Source: Parasediminibacterium sp051861445 (GTDB lineage Bacteria; Bacteroidota; Bacteroidia; Chitinophagales; Chitinophagaceae). From it: a stretch of 64,000 nt of DNA. Below are positions 9,974 through 18,731 of the stretch, piece by piece. Position 1 is the first letter of the stretch. Every line of letters begins with the position of its first letter. The notes below the pieces were generated by a model. It did no database searches and was not told the DNA's origin. It worked only from the letters and a program-made list of their open reading frames with translations. The stretch is from the NCBI GenBank assembly GCA_051861445.1, contig JBHYCS010000016.1, positions 1-64,000 of the forward strand, given 5' to 3'. A program made the translations under genes and the position numbers.

Positions 9974-11341
9974 TTAATAAGCTTGCAAAGCACTATCGTT
10001 GAGCTTAAATGTATTTGATTTTATTAATTCCAATACTGCTGCACCTGCTAACAAAACAGGGCCATAACCATGAGCCGCATATACATTAATTGGACGATAA
10101 TAATAAAAAGCAGGATCAAAGCCCATGCCTGTTCCTACACATGTTCCTTCAACTTGTCCTTTTGCATTTACTTTACTAGCAACGGCATTCCATGCAAGCA
10201 ATACCATAGGTGCATAGGCTTTTTTATCCAACCATTTTTTTTGAATACCATTGGCAATACAATATGTGTAAATAGCTGTAGCAGAAGTTTCTAAATAAGA
10301 ATCGTTTTTATTGAGTAATTGATGCCAAAATCCTGTTCCATCTTGATAAGCAGCTAAACCTTCTACATGATTTTGGAATAAGGCAAGTATAGTTTTTCTT
10401 TTTGGATGATTAATTGGTAATACGTCTAACAATTCAGACATAGCTAGTAAAGCCCATCCATTGGCTCTTGCCCAAAAAAATGCAGGATGAGGTTTCATAG
10501 ATTCTACCCATCCATGTTGAAATAAATTTTTATCTGTATGAAACATTCTATTGGCAAATTGAATGACTTGGTTACATGCATCATCTAAGTAAGCATTGTT
10601 TTTAGAGAATTTACCCATTTGTGCTAAAGCTGGAACGCTCATATATAAATCATCTAGCCAAATAGTATTGTTTTGTGGTCGGTTTCTTGTTAAGGTTTTA
10701 TCCTTCAATCTATATTCTTTGGTACTAATGTAGGTTATATAATTTTGTATTAAGGGTTGTAAGCCACTTGTTATTTGGTTTCGTTCGGCTTTTATCATAG
10801 CTGCACAAACAGCTCCTGCATCGTCTAATGCTTTTGGTTGAATAACTTGATGTAAAGGATTTTTCCAATTAGGGTATTTATTTGACAACTCCTTAATAAA
10901 GGGAACAGCCTCTTTTATAAAATGAAACCTTTCTGTTACATAGTTATTGTATTGTTGATTTCCTGTAGCTTTTGCAAGATGCATCATGCCTGCATACGTA
11001 ACACCCCATTCATAACTTGTAAGTCTATAATCACCAGGCTTAATAATGCTATTGGTATCGAGTAGCGATAAATTTGTAATTGGCTCACCCGTTTTTATAT
11101 TAATCCAAATGGTTGGTGTAGACTTGTTTAAATAATTATAAACTTTATCTACTACTTCTATGATACTATTTGCTGTAGGCGGTTCGTAAGGTGTAGGATA
11201 GTTGGGTTTTAAAGCATGCAGAGGAGCCGTTACATCGTTTGCAACCTGTTGTGCATTGCTGAAGTTTGAGCAAATAAAGAGTAATCCAATGAAGGTAGTT
11301 TTTTGTATAGATATGAATGGATGTTTGATAATGTATTTCAT
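9974..11341 (-). CDS. Secreted GH105/GH88-type unsaturated rhamnogalacturonyl hydrolase
   Basis: This (alpha/alpha)6-barrel enzyme is expected to hydrolyse the 4,5-unsaturated galacturonyl residue left by rhamnogalacturonan lyases, so it acts after the PL4-type lyase encoded at 36947-38653. I start it at 11341, where MKYIIKHPFISIQKTTFIGL gives a signal peptide ending near NAQQ; the open frame extends about 120 bases further but runs through the promoter-like repeats. Visible family segments are TSYEWGVTYAGMMHLAKATG, IWLDDLYMSVPALAQMG, WARANGWALLAMSELLD and GTGFWHQLL. The second and third of these contain the aspartate and Trp-Ala-Arg-Ala region expected at the active site. It is the first gene after a terminator, so it probably opens the enzyme operon. 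Confidence 0.85.
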   Translation of the reverse strand: MKYIIKHPFISIQKTTFIGLLFICSNFSNAQQVANDVTAPLHALKPNYPTPYEPPTANSIIEVVDKVYNYLNKSTPTIWINIKTGEPITNLSLLDTNSIIKPGDYRLTSYEWGVTYAGMMHLAKATGNQQYNNYVTERFHFIKEAVPFIKELSNKYPNWKNPLHQVIQPKALDDAGAVCAAMIKAERNQITSGLQPLIQNYITYISTKEYRLKDKTLTRNRPQNNTIWLDDLYMSVPALAQMGKFSKNNAYLDDACNQVIQFANRMFHTDKNLFQHGWVESMKPHPAFFWARANGWALLAMSELLDVLPINHPKRKTILALFQNHVEGLAAYQDGTGFWHQLLNKNDSYLETSATAIYTYCIANGIQKKWLDKKAYAPMVLLAWNAVASKVNAKGQVEGTCVGTGMGFDPAFYYYRPINVYAAHGYGPVLLAGAAVLELIKSNTFKLNDSALQAY

Positions 11342-11405
11342 TTTTAGACAAGCATTTGTAAGAAAAAGTAGTTTTGCATAATTAAGTTGTAAATCTGTTT
11401 TATTC

Positions 11406-11425
11406 ATCCTGTTCCATCCTGTTAT
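11406..11425 (-). promoter_or_regulatory. Tandem AACAGGAT repeat, likely regulator-binding site
   Basis: On the minus strand two AACAGGAT units lie 10 bases apart, about one helical turn. The site is 65 bases before the start of the GH105-like gene and just after the susCD terminator. A copy with one mismatch is at 34354-34373 in the other PUL promoter region. The regulator is unknown. Confidence 0.5.
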
Positions 11426-11447
11426 TTCTAGTTTTTTTACAAATGGT

Positions 11448-11503
11448 AAAAAAAAGGACGGCACAATAGAAATTGACCGTCCGCTCGTGTTTACGATTGT
11501 GCC
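11448..11503 (-). terminator. Terminator after susCD with a competing upstream stem
   Basis: On the minus strand GGACGG pairs with CCGTCC and is followed by eight T residues, a standard intrinsic terminator 43 bases after the SusD stop. A second stem, GGCACAAT (minus strand of 11496-11503) with ATTGTGCC (minus strand of 11460-11467), overlaps the terminator's 3' arm by two bases. The two cannot both form as simple hairpins, which suggests possible attenuation between susD and the enzyme genes. Confidence 0.7.
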
Positions 11504-11524
11504 AAAAGGCTCTGTATGAAAAAA

Positions 11525-13507
11525 CTAGTAACCAGGATTTTGATAATTGGCTATATCGGTTGATGTAAATGGAATTCCATTATTGGTTAATGATACGATT
11601 TGTGGTAATGGAATTGGTCTTAATTTGTGATGTGGAGCCATATTTGTAGCATCTGCATTGAACAATTTCGTTCTGCTAAATAATGTTTCTGTTCTTACTA
11701 AATCTTCCCAACGATACAATTCACCGCATAATTCTCTTGTTCTTTCGTTCAACATAAAATGAATAAATCGATCTGTTGTACTAGAAACGGTTGCAGGATA
11801 TTGTTCGCTTGTTGCATTTGTAGTAAACAAAGTTGCAGAAGCTAACATGACATTTTCTGTGCTGTTTAGGTCGTTAGCTGCACCATAAAACATCCAGTTG
11901 TGGGGATTTTTTATTTCACCAGCTTTATAAGCAGCTCTTCTTCTTATAATGTTTATGTAGTTTAAAGCATTGCCATAGTCGCCTTTTCTTCCGTATGCTT
12001 CTGCAATAATTAAATAGGTTTCGCCCAATCTTGCCAATGTGCCGTTTCTAATTCCTCTAGCTTCATTGGCAGTATTTGTTAAACGAACGCCATCTAAAAA
12101 CTTAATCATACTTAAATATTTGTTATCAGAAAAGTCTGATGTAATTGGTGCAGTAGCATTTGCTTGTTTATATCTAGCGTATATTCTATAATATCTCATT
12201 TTAGCAATATCTGCTGTTAAAATTGGCTTATCTATGTTGTTTACAATAAATAATGCAGCAGTATCTCCAATACCCACTTTGGGTCTTCCAATAACATCTG
12301 GTGTTGGTGCATCAGCAGCAGTAAAAACGGGCAATCCTGTATTTGCAGTTACATTTCTGTAATAAACAGTTTGAAAGGTTTTAAAGAAACGAGAATCATT
12401 TGTTTTATCAAAAATATCAATGGTGTAATCTGTTGGTCTTAACCGTCTGAAAGGACGACCATTGAAGAAATCTCTTGTCATTCCTGGAATTGCAATACCT
12501 GCATCGTATTGTGTAATATAAAACATATGCACTTGGTTATTGGCTGCACTTGCTAAAGCAAGATTATCGCTAAATTGAGCTGCAAAAATGATTTCATTAC
12601 TATTGTTGTTGGCTGTAATTTTTGATTTGTCTGCTACAGGTGCAGTTCCATCTAGTCCTGCTCTTGGTGGTGTATGACTAGCATACGCAGCATTAAATAA
12701 GTTGCCGTAATTAGTTTCTAAAACATGTGGACTAAACCTGATTACAGAATCTGCAAATACAATAGCACTATCCATATCAGTAGGTTTTTGTCCTCTTGCT
12801 TCAGTAACAGCACTTCCACGGGTAAGATATGCTTTTGCCAAATAATGATAAGCAGCTGCTCTTGTGCCTCTTCCTTTTTCAGTAACAGACCATGGTAAAG
12901 ATGGGCCTGCTGTTCTTAAATCGCTAATGATTTGATTGTAAACTGCTGCAACAGAAGCTCTTGGAAAATCTGTTCTTAAACCCGAAGCAGAATTAGTAAC
13001 TAAAGGAACGCCGCCAAACTGTTGCACCAATGTGAAATAATAATAGGCTCTTAAAAATCTTAATTCACCAATTCTTAAATTCTTTTGTGCATCAGTTCCT
13101 AATATTCTAGAACTAGCATTGTTATAAGCAGCAATTTTTTCAATTCCAATATTGCATCTGTTAATGCCAGCATAACTCTGAATCCATAAACCATTTACAA
13201 AACCGTCTGGTCCATTTGCATTTAAATCTGAATTGTAACGGTTAAATTGAACATTGTTGAATTGATCTCCTACTCTAAATTCATCTACTCCAAAATTGTA
13301 TAAAGCATAAGATTGTTCACCCTCGAATTTCCATTTTAAAGGAACATAAGCAGATTTTACCAAATCTTCTAGTCCTTGATCTGTATTGTAATAATCTTCT
13401 GTAAGTTGAGTCACCAATTCTTCTTTGATAAATTTTTTGCAAGAAGTTATTGCAAGCATGCTCAATAAACATGCTATAAAAGTGTATATTAAAAAAGTTC
13501 GTTTCAT
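11525..13507 (-). CDS. SusD/RagB-family glycan-binding lipoprotein
   Basis: Outer-membrane surface lipoprotein expected to cap the adjacent SusC channel and capture oligosaccharides. The signal peptide ends in a lipobox (AITSC, Cys23) followed by KKFIKEEL. The family layout is visible: an N-terminal TPR-like region with RIGELRFLRAYYYFTLVQQFGGVPL, then ARGIRNGTLARLGETYLIIAEAYGRKGDYGNALNYINIIRRRAAY and, near the end, LNERTRELCGELYRWEDLVRT. Length (660) is on the long side but normal. The gene starts 25 bases after the SusC stop, as is usual for the pair, and is followed by the terminator at 11448. Ligand inferred from context: rhamnogalacturonan fragments. Confidence 0.93.
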   Translation of the reverse strand: MKRTFLIYTFIACLLSMLAITSCKKFIKEELVTQLTEDYYNTDQGLEDLVKSAYVPLKWKFEGEQSYALYNFGVDEFRVGDQFNNVQFNRYNSDLNANGPDGFVNGLWIQSYAGINRCNIGIEKIAAYNNASSRILGTDAQKNLRIGELRFLRAYYYFTLVQQFGGVPLVTNSASGLRTDFPRASVAAVYNQIISDLRTAGPSLPWSVTEKGRGTRAAAYHYLAKAYLTRGSAVTEARGQKPTDMDSAIVFADSVIRFSPHVLETNYGNLFNAAYASHTPPRAGLDGTAPVADKSKITANNNSNEIIFAAQFSDNLALASAANNQVHMFYITQYDAGIAIPGMTRDFFNGRPFRRLRPTDYTIDIFDKTNDSRFFKTFQTVYYRNVTANTGLPVFTAADAPTPDVIGRPKVGIGDTAALFIVNNIDKPILTADIAKMRYYRIYARYKQANATAPITSDFSDNKYLSMIKFLDGVRLTNTANEARGIRNGTLARLGETYLIIAEAYGRKGDYGNALNYINIIRRRAAYKAGEIKNPHNWMFYGAANDLNSTENVMLASATLFTTNATSEQYPATVSSTTDRFIHFMLNERTRELCGELYRWEDLVRTETLFSRTKLFNADATNMAPHHKLRPIPLPQIVSLTNNGIPFTSTDIANYQNPGY

Positions 13508-13532
13508 GATAATTATTTTTCGTTTCTATAAT

Positions 13533-16500
13533 TTATAAACCCAATCTGATTCCAAAAACAATACTTTTAAAACTATAAGAGTTTGGTCCAGGATTGTTGG
13601 TTGTTGCAGTAAATTGCTCTGTGTATTGTATCGTTTCAGGATCGTAATCAGAACTTTTATGAATTAAAAATGGATTTACCACATTTACATAAACAGCCAT
13701 ATTGGTTGCCTTAATTTTATTTACAAATGAGGTAGGTAATTTATAGGTTAAAGAAATATTTCTTACTCTAGCAAAACTGCCTTCTCTATAACCTAAAGAT
13801 TCCCAATAGGTAGGTACATCAGATGTACGAGTTGGTTGTTGATACTCGTTAGATGGATTGGTTGGAGTCCAATAATTTACTTTTGCAGATTGGAAACGAC
13901 CTACTAATGCTGGACGAGGAACACGATACATGCCACCTTTACGGATATATATCATGAAACTTAGTTCAAAGTTTTTGTAGGTAATCGTATTGGTAATACT
14001 TCCTGTCCAATTGGCATTGTCGCTACCTAAAATCATTTTATCATTTCCATCAATTAGTGTATCTCCATTGGCATCTACAACTCTAATTCTTCCGGGACGA
14101 AATGCTGTATTTGCTGCATTGGTTCCTCTAGCCCATAAGTAATCTTTTAAATAGCCACCTTTTGCTGTATCTGTATATTGATAAATACCAGCAGATTGAT
14201 AGTTGTAATACACTCTAGTTGGTTGACCAACAAAAAGCAAGTTGGCAAGGTTGTTATTTTTTGTTCCATCAATTGTAGCTATGGCTTCTTTGTTTCGGCT
14301 AAACACAATATCGGTAGACCATCTAAAGTTTTTGGTTTCTACGTTTACACTGTTTAAAGATAATTCTACACCCTTATTTTTTATTTCACCTAAATTAATC
14401 CACATAAAGGTTACACCATTTGTTGCTGGTATAGAAACCCTTTGTAGTAAGTCTTTAGTAGAACTGCTATAAAGGTCAATATTGGCATTGATTCTTCCTT
14501 TAAAAAATCCTAATTCAAGTCCTAGATTTCTGGTGGTTGTTTTTTCCCAAGTCAGGTTTGGAACTTTAATAGTTGTAGGAGCAGAGCCTATTGCTGCTGT
14601 ACCATTTCCCCAATTATATAAAGTAAAATCTAGAGGGCCATTTGTTTGATAAGGTTCAATAGCTGAATTACCCACTCTACCAATACCTAAGCGTAATTTG
14701 GCACTAGACAATACATGTTGTTTTTTAAAGAATTCTTCATTGTCAACCCTCCATGCAAACGCTGCTGATGGGAAAAATTCACCTTGTTTACCTTCAGCTA
14801 ATACAGAAGAATTGTCATAACGATTGCTAACAGTTAACAAGTATTTATTTTTAAAACTGTATTCAACTCTACCCATGTAAGACATTAACTGTTGAGCTGT
14901 GTAAGAGCCTGAACCTGTAACTGTGGCAAGTGTATTTCTATGTAAAGAATACCATTTTTGTTGTTCGAAAATGAGGTTTTGTGCAGACATCGATAATACA
15001 TCTGTTTTATTTAAACTCTGCATTTCATGCAATAAAGTAATGTTGAAATTGTGGTCTTTTTTGATGTTGAAATTGTAGTACAATAAGTTATTGTAAATCC
15101 AAGAAATGCTATTGGTAATGGTATGACTAGCATTTGCCAAATTGCCCTGACGAACCGATGAAAGTGCACCATTAAAAGTACCTTGACGGCTACTTCTACT
15201 ATCGATGCCAAATACCGCTTTGTATTTTAAGCCTTTGAAAATGGTAAATTCAGCATACAAATTGCCAAAAATTCTATTCACTTTAACTTCATTAAAAACG
15301 GTATTCACATCATTTAAGCCATTGATAATTTGTTGGTCATCATTCGGATATAAATCAAAATTTCCATTTGCATCGTAAGGTTTTGTTATTGGTAACATGC
15401 CAGATGCATTTCCATACAAGCTAGGGCCAATATTTTGAGTACTATTGGTATAAGAAACATTGCTTCCAAAAGTTAAATATTTAGTGGCCTTGTATTCGTT
15501 GGTATTACCCACTGTAAAACGAGTATAATCTTGCCCATACTCTATTCCTTTTTGGTTAAAATACCCAAGGCTTAAACTAGATTTTAGCTTTTCGCTACCA
15601 GCAGTTACAGAAACGTTGTGCGATTGTGTAATACCTGTTCTAATAGCAGCGTCTTGCCAATTAAAGCTTTCAATTTTTGATGGATCATAAATATCTAAAC
15701 TATCTAATACAGCAAATCCTAAATTAGCTAATAATGCTTTTTCTGCTGCTGTAGCTACCCTTTTTTCTGCAATAAACGTGTTGGTAGCTGTATTAAATAC
15801 ACGCCATTGGTATGCATTTTTAACAAAATCCCACATGGCATTTCCAGAAGTTCCTCCAAATAGTTTTACATCTGCAGCAGCATTTGGAAAATAGTTGTTA
15901 GGGTTAGCAACATTGTTAATTTGAGCAAAATTATACACTCTATCAGTTGAAAATGCTTGTCTCCACATATCTACCATTTCAGCACCATTAAAAACAGGTA
16001 AATGTTTTAAGATGTTATCATAAGAAACGCTACTGTTATAGTCTACCGACATTTTACCTGTTTTACCTTTTTTAGTGGTAATTTGAATAACGCCATTTGC
16101 ACCTCTAACACCGTAAATAGCAGTTGCAGATGCATCTTTCAATACGTCTACAGATTCAATATCCATGGGGTTAATGTCATCAATTGTGTAGCTAACTGGA
16201 ATTCCATCTACCACATACAAAGGGTCGTTTGTTGCACCCAAAGCACCTAAAGAACGGTTTCCACGAATACGAATTCTAGAGCCAGCACCAGGTCTAAAAG
16301 AACTAGGAGCGGCCTCTATTCCAGAAATTCTACCTTGTAAAGCTTGTGTAAGATTGGTAGTAGGAATAGATCGAATTTTTTCGCTGTTGATAGATGCAAC
16401 GGCACCCGTAACATCACTCTTTTTTCGAGTGCCATAACCTACTACTACCACATCTTCCAAAACACTTTTCGCTTCTATAAGTTTTACTACTAAAGATACT

Positions 16501-16829
16501 AACGCATCTGCTTTAATTGTATAACCAGCAAGTGTTTGCGTTTCGTAACCAACGGAAGAAACTACAAAGGAGTAAGGACCGCCAGCTGGTAATTTAGAAA
16601 AGTTAAATACACCATTGTCATCTGTTTGTGTGCCAGATGTTAAATTCGATTTTGTGTTTTTGGCTACAACAGAAACATTGGCCAAAGGAACGCCATTGGC
16701 ATCTTTTACAATTCCTGTAACGCCTGTGGTTTTGGTTTGTGCATAACTATACAAAACAGTCATGCTCATCATTAAAAATGCTAGAAAGGCAAAGATTCTT
16801 GTTTGCTGTTTAAAACAGAACATTTTCAT
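13533..16829 (-). CDS. SusC/RagA-family TonB-dependent outer-membrane receptor
   Basis: TonB-dependent porin for glycan import. The signal peptide covers about 31 residues (ends YSYAQ). A carboxypeptidase-regulatory-like domain follows (VTGIVKDANGVPLANVSVVA), then a plug with the conserved VVVGYGTRKKSDVTGAVASI, RIRIRGNRSLG, PLYVVDGIP and ATAIYGVRGANGVIQITTKK segments, and a long beta-barrel ending at FGIRLGL. The barrel includes YDPETIQYTEQF. It precedes its SusD partner by 25 bases. The ECF sigma/FecR pair lies directly upstream, so this receptor is the most likely one to be controlled by it. No N-terminal secretin/STN domain is visible, so it would not itself signal to FecR in the classical way unless another protein does so. 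Confidence 0.94.
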   Translation of the reverse strand: MKMFCFKQQTRIFAFLAFLMMSMTVLYSYAQTKTTGVTGIVKDANGVPLANVSVVAKNTKSNLTSGTQTDDNGVFNFSKLPAGGPYSFVVSSVGYETQTLAGYTIKADALVSLVVKLIEAKSVLEDVVVVGYGTRKKSDVTGAVASINSEKIRSIPTTNLTQALQGRISGIEAAPSSFRPGAGSRIRIRGNRSLGALGATNDPLYVVDGIPVSYTIDDINPMDIESVDVLKDASATAIYGVRGANGVIQITTKKGKTGKMSVDYNSSVSYDNILKHLPVFNGAEMVDMWRQAFSTDRVYNFAQINNVANPNNYFPNAAADVKLFGGTSGNAMWDFVKNAYQWRVFNTATNTFIAEKRVATAAEKALLANLGFAVLDSLDIYDPSKIESFNWQDAAIRTGITQSHNVSVTAGSEKLKSSLSLGYFNQKGIEYGQDYTRFTVGNTNEYKATKYLTFGSNVSYTNSTQNIGPSLYGNASGMLPITKPYDANGNFDLYPNDDQQIINGLNDVNTVFNEVKVNRIFGNLYAEFTIFKGLKYKAVFGIDSRSSRQGTFNGALSSVRQGNLANASHTITNSISWIYNNLLYYNFNIKKDHNFNITLLHEMQSLNKTDVLSMSAQNLIFEQQKWYSLHRNTLATVTGSGSYTAQQLMSYMGRVEYSFKNKYLLTVSNRYDNSSVLAEGKQGEFFPSAAFAWRVDNEEFFKKQHVLSSAKLRLGIGRVGNSAIEPYQTNGPLDFTLYNWGNGTAAIGSAPTTIKVPNLTWEKTTTRNLGLELGFFKGRINANIDLYSSSTKDLLQRVSIPATNGVTFMWINLGEIKNKGVELSLNSVNVETKNFRWSTDIVFSRNKEAIATIDGTKNNNLANLLFVGQPTRVYYNYQSAGIYQYTDTAKGGYLKDYLWARGTNAANTAFRPGRIRVVDANGDTLIDGNDKMILGSDNANWTGSITNTITYKNFELSFMIYIRKGGMYRVPRPALVGRFQSAKVNYWTPTNPSNEYQQPTRTSDVPTYWESLGYREGSFARVRNISLTYKLPTSFVNKIKATNMAVYVNVVNPFLIHKSSDYDPETIQYTEQFTATTNNPGPNSYSFKSIVFGIRLGL

Positions 16830-16928
16830 AAGCTTGCAATTTGAGGTTTAGATAATAAAAAGGAAGTATAGAATTAAATGAATTCTACATCAGCTAATCA
16901 GGCTGCATTTTGATGTGTGTTTAAAAGG

Positions 16929-17984
16929 TTATTTGTTTATGTAGTACTCGTTATTTTTTAAAGTGAGTTTTAGTTTGTTTAGTGTTGTGATGGCTTCAAT
17001 AATTGTATGTATACGATCGGTTTTATCTAGTTTTCCAATAAAAAACATATTGTGTACAGCCGATTTTTGGTAGTGAATTTTTACACCATAAATTTCTTCT
17101 AACTGGTCAAATACCAATGAAAGTGGTTGGTTGTTAAACATAAACCAGTTATTTCCTTCAAACATATTTGTGTCTTTTGATGCAGCAAGATGTTTGTTTT
17201 GATTTATTGTTTTTTTGATTGATACAGTACCATTTGCTTTGTGATATAATAGTACGTTGGAAGGATATAAAAATCGATTACCAATAGTATTATTTTTAGT
17301 GGTCATTTTATCAGATGCTTTTACCACTACTTTTCCTGTGTGTAAATGCACTTTTATGTAGTTGTCTTTTTCAAAAGCTTTGATAGTGAAAGATGTTCCT
17401 AAAGCAGTTGTTCCAATAGCACCACTATATACTGTAAATGGTTGTTTTTTATTTTTTGCAACTTTAAATAAGGCTTCGCCATACAAATACACAATTCTTG
17501 CCGCTTTATTTTTAAATGATAAATCGTATTGAACCGTGCTGTTAGGTGATAAAATAATTTCAGATGCATCTTCTAAAACAATGTTTATGGGCTTAGAAGA
17601 TTGATTGTGTTTGATGATGGGAGAAGGAATGTTTTTTTCTTTTATTTGATTGCGAACAATGTTTTTATTAAGTACTCTCTTATTGACAAAAAAACTGTTC
17701 CAACTTAAAGCAATCATTGCTATGCAAGCAGCTGCAACTGTAATGCGTTGTAACCAAACAATGTATGTTCGGTGAACCGTTGTTTTTGATTGAATTTTTT
17801 TCCAAATAAAACTTGATTGTTGAAGAGGTAATTCGTTGTGTTCATTAAAACTGATCCAATCATCATCTTGTAATAATTCATCTATTATTTCAGGATATTT
17901 TTCTACAACACTAGCTACCCATACTTTTTCAGTATTAGAACATTCATTCTTTAAGTAACGTTCTAATTGTTCTTTTGTAAGCAT
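16929..17984 (-). CDS. FecR-family anti-sigma factor
   Basis: Inner-membrane regulator predicted to hold the neighbouring ECF sigma factor inactive until a periplasmic signal arrives. Residues 1-85 are the cytoplasmic sigma-binding part (starts MLTKEQLERYLKNECS). A single membrane helix lies at about 86-105 (ITVAAACIAMIALSWNSFFV). The periplasmic FecR domain follows with LEDASEIILSPNSTVQYDLS, IVYLYGEALFKVAKNKKQPF and IGTTALGTSFTIKAF, then a C-terminal DUF4974-type module with NNQPLSLVFDQLEEIYGVKI. The gene starts 76 bases after the sigma factor stop on the same strand and ends 99 bases before susC. Length (351) and domain order are standard. Confidence 0.92.
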   Translation of the reverse strand: MLTKEQLERYLKNECSNTEKVWVASVVEKYPEIIDELLQDDDWISFNEHNELPLQQSSFIWKKIQSKTTVHRTYIVWLQRITVAAACIAMIALSWNSFFVNKRVLNKNIVRNQIKEKNIPSPIIKHNQSSKPINIVLEDASEIILSPNSTVQYDLSFKNKAARIVYLYGEALFKVAKNKKQPFTVYSGAIGTTALGTSFTIKAFEKDNYIKVHLHTGKVVVKASDKMTTKNNTIGNRFLYPSNVLLYHKANGTVSIKKTINQNKHLAASKDTNMFEGNNWFMFNNQPLSLVFDQLEEIYGVKIHYQKSAVHNMFFIGKLDKTDRIHTIIEAITTLNKLKLTLKNNEYYINK

Positions 17985-18060
17985 AAGTGAGTATCAATAG
18001 TTATGGTAGCACTATGTATACGTTTGCAACAGCTATTACCCCCAATGCATCTTAAAATAA

Positions 18061-18609
18061 TTATTGAATATGGTTGTAAATAATATAAAGGCTAATAATG
18101 TGGCGTAGTTGTTTTAAAGCTAGTGATATGTGATGCTCAACTGTTTTAATAGAGATAGATAATTCAGCGGCTATTTCTTTGTAAGAAAGACCTTGTATTC
18201 TACTCATTTCAAATACTTTTCTTCTTACGGTTGGTAGGCTATTCATTGCTTTTTGTAAATGCAGTTGCAGTTCTTTGGTATGTATTTGTTGCTCTGTATT
18301 GTTTTCGTATTGATTTGTATACAACGTTTTTAAATAGGTGTTGGTTCTTTCAACTGTTTGTTCTTTTCGTATAACATCTATTAAAGTTGTTTTGGCAATT
18401 CGAAACAATTGAATAGAAATGTCTAAATCTGGGTTCAGTTGGTGTTTGTATTGCCATAATTTTATAAATGTAATTTGTGTTACTTCTTCGGCAATATTGG
18501 TTGAGTTTGTTTTTTTTGCAATGTAAAAAAATAATTTATTGTGGTATTTGAAAAAGGTTTCTTCAAATACCCATTTGTCTCCAGCTTGTATGGCAGCAAC
18601 AATATTCAT
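18061..18609 (-). CDS. ECF (RpoE-like) RNA polymerase sigma factor
   Basis: Extracytoplasmic-function sigma factor expected to switch on the PUL when released by its FecR partner. The frame is open to 18651; I start at 18609 (MNIVAAIQAGDKWVFEETFF), because ECF proteins begin directly with region 2, although the ATG at 18621 is also possible. Region 2 is seen as FFKYHNKLFFYIAKKTNSTN and AEEVTQITFIKLWQYKHQL. Region 4 is seen as LPTVRRKVFEMSRIQGLSYK and IAAELSISIKTVEHHISLAL, a helix-turn-helix. About 180 residues is normal for the family. The terminator at 18678-18712 separates it from the upstream susCD operon, so it has its own promoter. Confidence 0.9.
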   Translation of the reverse strand: MNIVAAIQAGDKWVFEETFFKYHNKLFFYIAKKTNSTNIAEEVTQITFIKLWQYKHQLNPDLDISIQLFRIAKTTLIDVIRKEQTVERTNTYLKTLYTNQYENNTEQQIHTKELQLHLQKAMNSLPTVRRKVFEMSRIQGLSYKEIAAELSISIKTVEHHISLALKQLRHIISLYIIYNHIQ

Positions 18610-18677
18610 CAGGGCAAGCATTGTTTTGGAAGAAAGAAAAGTGAATGGCAATTACAATACACTCTCTACTTTAAGCA

Positions 18678-18712
18678 AAAACGCCATCAACCTAATTTGT
18701 TGATGGCGTTTT
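18678..18712 (-). terminator. Rho-independent terminator of the seven-gene SusCD/fasciclin operon
   Basis: A perfect stem pairs ACGCCATCAAC with GTTGATGGCGT around a seven-base loop, with an A-run on the left and a T-run on the right. It lies about 20 bases after the stop of the minus-strand SusD gene and about 70 bases before the sigma factor start. Confidence 0.88.
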
Positions 18713-18731
18713 GTGCATTTTAAATTATGAT

